Below, piece after piece: positions 6,706-11,362 of a DNA stretch of 11,362 bases. The notes below the pieces were generated by a model. That model did not search any database and was not told the DNA's origin. It saw only the letters and a program-made list of their open reading frames with translations. The position numbers and the translations under genes are program-made. How positions within the stretch are numbered: position 1 is the first letter of the stretch; every line of letters starts with the position of its first letter. The DNA lies in contig DASTNK010000113.1 in assembly GCA_035720945.1 (NCBI GenBank), forward strand, positions 1 through 11,362. The letters are read 5' to 3'. Source of the stretch: SCQX01 sp035720945. Its GTDB lineage: Bacteria; Pseudomonadota; Gammaproteobacteria; Burkholderiales; Burkholderiaceae_B.

Positions 6706-8436
6706 ATGTGGCCGATACGCACAGCCTCGACGTTGCGTTCTCCGTCCGCCTTCGAGCCGATGAGCGCGCGCTTCGATGCCGCCACGGCCGTCGCGCTCGC
6801 CGGCGCCGATGATCTGTTGTCGCTGGAGCCGGCGTTTCTTGCCCCCATGCATGACGAGTTCGGCGTGGAGGCTCTGGCGGCGAAAGTCTGTCCCGTGTTG
6901 CTGGCCGATCATTCGGTGGCGATCTTCGCCGTCACAGGGCACGAAGGCAGCGATCAGGCCGACGCCTTGGCACAGCGTGCCCGGCAGCATGGTTACCGTC
7001 TGGCCGAACCGCAGCGGTATGTGGTGGCCGCGCCGCTGCTGCTCGCCATCGTGAGGCGTCAGTTCGCCGTGCCGTCAACGCGCCCGGTTGGTGGACATAT
7101 GCCGGAGGCTTCCAGAACCGCTCTTGCCGAGGCGTTTCAAGACATGATTGAGTGGGGCGTGCGGCATGGCGCCAGCGATATGCATCTAAATGTCGACCTC
7201 GATGAGCCCGAGTCCGAAGTTCGATATACGGTGGGCGGAAGGTATGTGGCGCCGGAGTGTTTTCGCCGCATTCCAACCAGCACACTGATGGACATACTCG
7301 CCGTGGCCTGGATGGACATCCGAGGCGGCAACGGCGCCGTTTTCGATCCCACGATGGAACAGCAGGGGCGTTTGACGCGACGTGTCGACGGCCGTGCCGT
7401 CGTGTTGCGCTGGGCGTCTCTGGCCGCCGATCGCGGCCCCAGTGTCTGCCTGCGCCTACTTGAACGCGAGCCCGCGATATCGTCCCTGTCTCTGGAGGCT
7501 CTCGGCTATTCCGTCATGCAGATCGCCGTCATGGAGCGGGCTGTGCAGGCTGAGGGTGGCGCGATTGTGTTTTCAGGGACGGTAGGGTCGGGCAAATCGA
7601 CGACACTGGCGTCGTTGATCACATCTCTTCCCGAGTCGCGCAAGGTTGTGACTATCGAGGATCCGGTCGAGTACGTCATTCCGCGTGCGATACAAAATAC
7701 GGTCGCGCGGGATCTCCTGGCCGAAGATAACTCTGTTTATATGGCCAAGCTGATGGCGATCAAGCGTTCGGCGATGACGGACGTGCTATTGGGCGAGATT
7801 CGTGATCAGCAGACGGGGCGCGCCTTCATGGACCTCGCGGGCTCCGGCGTGAACCTGTACACCACGGTGCACGCGCCCTCGGCCGCACTGACCGGTGAAC
7901 GGTTGGCTTCGGACTTCATTGGCGTTTCCCGGGATTTCCTGGCCACGCCAGGGGTTCTGAAGTTGATCGTGCATCAGTCCCTGTTGTCGAGATTGTGCGG
8001 CCACTGCTCACTGCCGGCAACGTCACCGGCCGAGTGCCCGCAGGGTTCTAAACCGAGCAGCTGGCGGCAATGGCTGGCGCGCATCGAGAAGCTGTATGAA
8101 CGATCTGCCGATTCGCTGCGCGTGCGTAATGAGAAGGGCTGCGCGCATTGCCTGAATCCCCAGGCCCCGGCGCTCGCGGGCTATGCCGGCAGGACTGTGG
8201 TGGCAGAGTGCATAGAGCCTCGGCGTCATCCCGATTTTCTTCGGACTCTGCGTGATGGGTGTCCGGGAGGTGATCTCCGGAACACGCCCTCGTCATCGGA
8301 GTCCTCCGCTTTATATGACGCGATGAGCAAGGCGTTTCAAGGGGATATCGACCCACGTGACATCGAGTCCAGGTTTCCTCCCATCGAGGCTCAGGGTCAT
8401 CATCCCCGGGCGTTCACGAAGGCCGGGCCCGGCTGA
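6706..8436 (+). CDS. pilQ: PilQ-type pilus assembly ATPase (GspE/PulE superfamily)
   Basis: The 576-residue cytoplasmic ATPase powers pilus extension. Visible motifs are Walker A GTVGSGKST (291-299), Asp box IEDPVEY (317-323), Walker B LLGEIRD (361-367) and His box TVHAPSA (387-393). A metal-binding-like pair, CGHC (431-434) and CAHC (479-482), marks assembly ATPases of the PilB/GspE type. The first 140 residues form a variable N-terminal domain that in relatives docks to the membrane platform. ATG 6706 follows GGGGAGA at 6694-6700 and comes two bases after pilP; the frame is open further upstream (to 6631), but that part overlaps pilP. The stop overlaps the pilR start by one base (TGATG). 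The Asp-Pro-Asp that often precedes the Walker B strand in PilB/PilT proteins reads AMT here (residues 356-358). Because only one ATPase is present, it is assigned to assembly, not retraction. Confidence 0.94.
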   Translation: MWPIRTASTLRSPSAFEPMSARFDAATAVALAGADDLLSLEPAFLAPMHDEFGVEALAAKVCPVLLADHSVAIFAVTGHEGSDQADALAQRARQHGYRLAEPQRYVVAAPLLLAIVRRQFAVPSTRPVGGHMPEASRTALAEAFQDMIEWGVRHGASDMHLNVDLDEPESEVRYTVGGRYVAPECFRRIPTSTLMDILAVAWMDIRGGNGAVFDPTMEQQGRLTRRVDGRAVVLRWASLAADRGPSVCLRLLEREPAISSLSLEALGYSVMQIAVMERAVQAEGGAIVFSGTVGSGKSTTLASLITSLPESRKVVTIEDPVEYVIPRAIQNTVARDLLAEDNSVYMAKLMAIKRSAMTDVLLGEIRDQQTGRAFMDLAGSGVNLYTTVHAPSAALTGERLASDFIGVSRDFLATPGVLKLIVHQSLLSRLCGHCSLPATSPAECPQGSKPSSWRQWLARIEKLYERSADSLRVRNEKGCAHCLNPQAPALAGYAGRTVVAECIEPRRHPDFLRTLRDGCPGGDLRNTPSSSESSALYDAMSKAFQGDIDPRDIESRFPPIEAQGHHPRAFTKAGPG

Positions 8437-9566
8437 TGCGCTTCGCTCCATTCCTCTTGGTGCGTGATGTGGGTGTCCGCCTGCGCGACGAGATGGACCG
8501 GCGGCGGTTCGATCGGGCGCGTGCTGATTACTACGAGTATTTGGCGGCGGTGGTGGGAGCGACGCAGGGACGACGCACAGTCAAGGAGATATTCAATGCC
8601 GATGCCCTGCGCTATGGTCCGGATACAGTGCGTGGGCGCCTTTCCCGGCGTTGGCTCAGCGCCTATGAGGCCAGTGGTGGGGATTTGTATTCGACATGGC
8701 GGGGTTGTTTCCCGCTTTCGGAATTGAATCTTGTACGCGCGGCCCAGCATCTCGGCAATGATTCCCTGGTACGAACCCTTGGCGATCTGGCCGCTGCTCT
8801 GCGATTGTCCCGCCAGGCGGCGAACATACTGGTATCCACGTTGTGGTCGGCCGGCGTGGCGTTGATCGTGCTGGCCGGCATGTCTTTCGCGGTGCCGGCG
8901 TTCACCATTCCGAGTCTCAGGCAGACTTTTCACGTTTTGACCCCAGATTATTACGGCGCCATGACGACGGCGTTGTTTGGATTGTCGGACTCCATTCGCG
9001 ACAAGTGGGTATTGGTGGCCGGATTGATGGCGGGCGGGTTTTGCGCGATTCTCTGGTCGCTTCCAAATTTATGCGGGCCCGCGCGGGTAATGGCGGAAAA
9101 GCTGACACTGTGGCGCATTTATCGCCACATTCATGCTCTGTGGTTCTTTTCGGCTCTTGGCATTGTCCTGGGAAAGGATGGCGCGTCGCCCACGCGATTG
9201 CGCACCGCGCTATGGATGCAGAAGGCGGGTGCTTCGCCCTGGCGCAATGGGCACATCGACGCCATGCTGGCTCGCATCGATGCCGGCCTCGTCGGCGCCG
9301 CCACATTCGATACAGGGTTGCTGGATCGAGACCTCTACTGGTTCTTGTGCGACACCGAGCTTGCCAGAGGGCTGGCTGTGGGGCTGGTCATGACGCGGCA
9401 ACGTCTGGAACTTCGGGTGTTGCGTGAAGTGGCCGCCCGCGCGGCGAGGTTGCGCTGGTGCCTGCTGTTGTCGGCCGTGGCCGGGCTGGTTGGCCTGGGC
9501 GTGTGGCATTACGCAGTCATTGATGAATTGCGTCGTTCTCTGTTGATCTTCTATGCCAGCCAATGA
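8436..9566 (+). CDS. pilR: PilR-type inner-membrane platform protein (GspF/T2SSF family)
   Basis: The 376-residue product is the polytopic inner-membrane platform on which the ATPase acts. Three hydrophobic segments are visible: 130-155 (ANILVSTLWSAGVALIVLAG), 190-210 (KWVLVAGLMAGGFCAILWSL) and 341-362 (WCLLLSAVAGLVGLGVWHYA). Two helical cytoplasmic bundles, at about 30-125 and 220-335, flank them, as in T2SSF proteins. Length is close to R64 PilR. Translation depends on coupling with pilQ through TGATG, because no good ribosome site is visible (GAAGG lies about 14 bases upstream). A 55-base gap follows before pilS. Assignment is by topology, position between ATPase and pilin, and overall resemblance. 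Confidence 0.9.
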   Translation: MRFAPFLLVRDVGVRLRDEMDRRRFDRARADYYEYLAAVVGATQGRRTVKEIFNADALRYGPDTVRGRLSRRWLSAYEASGGDLYSTWRGCFPLSELNLVRAAQHLGNDSLVRTLGDLAAALRLSRQAANILVSTLWSAGVALIVLAGMSFAVPAFTIPSLRQTFHVLTPDYYGAMTTALFGLSDSIRDKWVLVAGLMAGGFCAILWSLPNLCGPARVMAEKLTLWRIYRHIHALWFFSALGIVLGKDGASPTRLRTALWMQKAGASPWRNGHIDAMLARIDAGLVGAATFDTGLLDRDLYWFLCDTELARGLAVGLVMTRQRLELRVLREVAARAARLRWCLLLSAVAGLVGLGVWHYAVIDELRRSLLIFYASQ

Positions 9567-9609
9567 GGCCGGCGAGACAACCATCGTTTCGTTCACGTTT
9601 CCCTCACTC

Positions 9610-9615
9610 AAGGAG
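9610..9615 (+). promoter_or_regulatory. Strong ribosome binding site for the major pilin
   Basis: AAGGAG is six bases ahead of ATG 9622. It selects this start over the in-frame ATG 9553 and is one of the strongest sites in the operon, fitting a highly translated pilin gene. Confidence 0.75.
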
Positions 9616-9621
9616 TCGACC

Positions 9622-10200
9622 ATGACCATTGCCGCTTTCCGTTTTCGCCACACAGCGCGTCAGCGCGGATTTTCATTGATAGAGGTGTCGATCGTCACCG
9701 CGATCGTGCTCTTGCTTGCCATCATCGGTATTCCGGCCATTGGCGGCTATGTGGTGGAGAACAAAGTGCCCAAGGTGGGAGAAGAACTGGCGCGATTCAT
9801 TCTCCAGGTCAAAGTCAATGCGTCGGTTGGAGCGGGGCAACCGTACGCCGATATCGACACGGCGCATTTCGCGAACCTGGTGCGGGATTCAGGTATTTTC
9901 TCAGTGACGGGGGTCGGGGCGGGTGCCCAGGTGCTGCACGGCCTGGGAAATGACGGCCGGGTCACGGTCGCTCCGCAAGGGGCGGGTGAATCCTTTTCCC
10001 TCGAGTTGACGAACGTGAACCACGCCGCGTGCCCGGCGTTGGCGTCGGTCATGCAGCGGGTGGTCGACACGATCAGCGTGGCGGGAGAGGGCCAGGCGGG
10101 GGCAACCGTGAAGGACGCCGCCACAGCCTATAGCGCGCTGGCCACCGAGGCCCAATGTGTGCAGGGGGACCGTAATACGTTTGTGTTCGTGGCCAGTTGA
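9622..10200 (+). CDS. pilS: PilS-type major type IVb prepilin
   Basis: The product has 192 residues. The leader MTIAAFRFRHTARQRG (16 residues) ends in Gly before the mature N-terminus FSLIEVSIVTAIVLLLAIIG, with Phe at +1 and the conserved Glu at +5, followed by the hydrophobic stalk helix. The mature pilin would be 176 residues, and Cys137 and Cys179 bracket a likely C-terminal disulphide loop (D-region). A leader longer than the 5-7 residues of type IVa pilins and the R64-type neighbours favour type IVb, although Phe at +1 is the type IVa-like residue. A prepilin peptidase is needed but not encoded in this window. Codons just before 9622 belong to untranslated sequence after pilR. pilV follows after 13 bases, so the two pilins are co-expressed. 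Confidence 0.93.
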   Translation: MTIAAFRFRHTARQRGFSLIEVSIVTAIVLLLAIIGIPAIGGYVVENKVPKVGEELARFILQVKVNASVGAGQPYADIDTAHFANLVRDSGIFSVTGVGAGAQVLHGLGNDGRVTVAPQGAGESFSLELTNVNHAACPALASVMQRVVDTISVAGEGQAGATVKDAATAYSALATEAQCVQGDRNTFVFVAS

Positions 10201-10213
10201 GCCGAGGCGGAGT

Positions 10214-11242
10214 ATGACACGCCAGCGTGGATTCGCCCTGCTCGAGTTGGTTGTCGCCGCGTTGATCACGACGTTGTTGGCGGTATGGGGCGCCAATGCG
10301 TGGGTTCATCGACTCGATGAGGCCAATGCGCACGCCATGGCCGCGTGGATGCTCGCGGCCCGGGAGGGTGTGCAAGCGTACATTCACCGTCATGGAATAT
10401 CGATGGCGCAAATGGACGCGGGTGGCACAGAATCCGTGCCGGGTTTCCAAGACTGGCGCACCCCCACGGTCCCGGAACTCAAAGGGGCAGGCCTGTTGGC
10501 CGACGGGTTTCCTGAAGCCGGGCCTGGCGGATTGCGTGTGGCGGTGCGGATTCTTTCCGGAAAGAATTGTCCAGGTTCCGATTGCTCGCTGGAGGCGCTG
10601 ATCCTTGGATCACCGCCGCTGCTGGACAAGCGATCTGGGGAGGTGGACGAACAGAAGGTTGCCCTGTGGCTGCTGGCGTCACGAGGGTTGGGAGGTGTGG
10701 TGAATCCCCGGGACCCCGCTTCCGTACGGGGCGCCGCGTTTGGCTTTGCCAATCCACCAGCCGCCGGCATGTCGATGTTGCCTGTCGGCACGCCCGCCAT
10801 GGCCATCACGACCGCGGGCTCATCCGACGGCGCACAGTTTCTGCGCGTGCGGGATGACAGGGATCCCGACTTTCAGGGAACAGCGTCGGTGCGCGGTGGC
10901 ATCCGCTCTGACGGTTCCGTGACCGCCGGAGAATATGTGATCGTCGGCGCGCGTCACACTGTCAGGTCGTCGTGCGGGCAAGAAGGCGCGGTGGCCCGCG
11001 ATGCATATCGCGGTTTGCTGATTTGCCAGAGCGGTCTGTGGCGTTCCGCCGGTGGAAGTGGAGGCGGCGGATTCTCCACCAACACCGTGTATGGCTGCTT
11101 TACGTCAAGCGGTCTGTCCACGGCCAATCCGGTGACGGGATCGTGCAACTGCCCGCTCGGCCATGCCATGGTGGCGATCTCCGACAGCGGCTCGGCGGCT
11201 TCGCCAGACGGCCGAACGCGCGGCTACCTGTGCGTGGAATAG
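10214..11242 (+). CDS. pilV: PilV-type minor pilin, probable tip adhesin with shufflon-type constant region
   Basis: The 342-residue product has a short prepilin leader, MTRQRG, and mature start FALLELVVAALITTLL with Glu at +5. GAGG at 10204-10207, six bases ahead, supports ATG 10214. Residues 7 to about 276 correspond to the N-terminal constant region of shufflon PilV proteins (Shufflon_N type), ending with the hallmark GLLICQSGLWRS (267-278). A flexible linker AGGSGGGG (279-286) then leads into a 56-residue C-terminal module with four Cys (295, 311, 313, 340), including CNCPLG, ending GYLCVE. In R64, the segment after CQSGxW is the exchangeable adhesin that picks the recipient's lipopolysaccharide; here only one segment exists. 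No rci recombinase or alternative segments follow, as alaS begins 62 bases on. Cys119/124 and Cys254/271 could form disulphides. The adhesin role is inferred from the family. Confidence 0.92.
   Translation: MTRQRGFALLELVVAALITTLLAVWGANAWVHRLDEANAHAMAAWMLAAREGVQAYIHRHGISMAQMDAGGTESVPGFQDWRTPTVPELKGAGLLADGFPEAGPGGLRVAVRILSGKNCPGSDCSLEALILGSPPLLDKRSGEVDEQKVALWLLASRGLGGVVNPRDPASVRGAAFGFANPPAAGMSMLPVGTPAMAITTAGSSDGAQFLRVRDDRDPDFQGTASVRGGIRSDGSVTAGEYVIVGARHTVRSSCGQEGAVARDAYRGLLICQSGLWRSAGGSGGGGFSTNTVYGCFTSSGLSTANPVTGSCNCPLGHAMVAISDSGSAASPDGRTRGYLCVE
11023..11041 (+). other. Position equivalent to the shufflon crossover site (sfx), DNA not conserved
   Basis: As I recall it, the R64 sfx repeat is GTGCCAATCCGGTNNNTGG, which in the pilV frame encodes Cys-Gln-Ser-Gly-x-Trp. 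Here TTGCCAGAGCGGTCTGTGG occupies the same register and encodes CQSGLW. The differences inside these codons (CAA to CAG, TCC to AGC) are synonymous. It is unlikely to be an active recombination site because no second copy or recombinase is present. Confidence 0.55.
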
Positions 11243-11264
11243 GGGTTGCCCGGCCAACTCCCTC

Positions 11265-11270
11265 TATAAT
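11265..11270 (+). promoter_or_regulatory. Consensus -10 box for alaS
   Basis: TATAAT matches the sigma70 -10 consensus exactly and would start transcription near 11277, giving a leader of about 28 bases before alaS. No good -35 exists at 16-18 bases; TTGCCC (11246-11251) is only 13 bases away. The promoter may therefore need an activator or be intrinsically modest. Confidence 0.55.
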
Positions 11271-11304
11271 CAAACGTTACCTGTTCAAATCGCGCCATTC
11301 CGCA

Positions 11305-11362
11305 ATGAAGACCTCCGAGATCCGTCAGAAATTCCTCTCCTTTTTCGAGTCCAGGGGGCACC
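11305..11362 (+). CDS. alaS: Alanine-tRNA ligase, first 19 codons only
   Basis: The frame from ATG 11305 reads MKTSEIRQKFLSFFESRGH and runs off the end of the window. The S-x-E-I-R-x-x-F-L-x-F-F-x-S-x-G-H pattern is the conserved N-terminus of bacterial alanyl-tRNA synthetase (E. coli has EIRQAFLDFFHSKGH), which charges tRNA-Ala in the cytoplasm. No clear Shine-Dalgarno precedes the ATG. It follows the pilus operon in the same direction with no terminator between them, but has its own -10 box. Its housekeeping nature marks the right edge of the pilus cluster. Confidence 0.93.
   Translation, partial: MKTSEIRQKFLSFFESRGH

Noticed and set aside
11121..11139. A second stretch matching the sfx core: GCCAATCCGGT, exact over 11 bases.
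   Set aside because: It encodes Ala-Asn-Pro-Val in a different frame from the true sfx position. GCCAATCC recurs elsewhere in pilV (10747-10754) as ordinary Ala-Asn-Pro codons, and no partner repeat or recombinase is present. Probably coincidence.
11246..11270. TTGCCC / TATAAT as a complete alaS promoter.
   Set aside because: The 13-base spacer is too short for sigma70; only the -10 box is reported.
1..11362. Search by eye for CRISPR repeats, tRNA or rRNA genes, transposases, integrases and attachment sites.
   Set aside because: Nothing convincing was seen; the window is almost entirely explained by protein-coding genes.

Overview
The window is GC-rich, densely packed, and coded entirely on the + strand. 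The opening of alaS, the parvulin-type isomerase and the UgpB-like binding protein all read like a beta-proteobacterium of the Bordetella/Achromobacter group (Alcaligenaceae). That placement is an inference from protein style and base composition; no database was searched.

Layout: (1) 1-299, the 3' end of a PpiC/parvulin-type peptidyl-prolyl isomerase. (2) 300-636, non-coding, with one weak terminator-like hairpin. (3) 637-1971, a periplasmic solute-binding protein of the UgpB family without its own permease or ATPase genes, closed by a strong intrinsic terminator at 1991-2030. (4) 2031-2253, an AT-rich control region with a candidate sigma70 promoter and two perfect dyads. (5) 2254-11242, an eight-gene operon for a type IVb pilus of the IncI-plasmid R64 kind, in the order pilL (TcpQ-type lipoprotein), pilN (secretin), pilO, pilP, pilQ (assembly ATPase), pilR (inner-membrane platform), pilS (major prepilin), pilV (minor tip pilin/adhesin). 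(6) 11265-11270, a consensus -10 box in the 62-base gap after pilV. (7) 11305 to the end, the first 19 codons of alaS.

How the genes should work together: PilQ powers pilin assembly on PilR. PilS is the shaft subunit and PilV the probable tip adhesin. PilO and PilP link the inner membrane to the envelope, and PilN forms the outer-membrane pore, probably helped by the lipoprotein PilL. The genes are translationally coupled through short or overlapping junctions. No pilM, pilT (lytic transglycosylase), pilU (prepilin peptidase), retraction ATPase or rci shufflon recombinase is present, so maturation must rely on genes elsewhere.

Most unusual points: PilL carries a VirB9/CagX-like motif set fused to a TcpQ/N0-like domain on a lipoprotein anchor. 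PilV keeps the peptide CQSGxW, which the R64 shufflon crossover site encodes, but on DNA that differs from that site within these codons only at synonymous positions. The pilO frame runs 185 bases into pilP.
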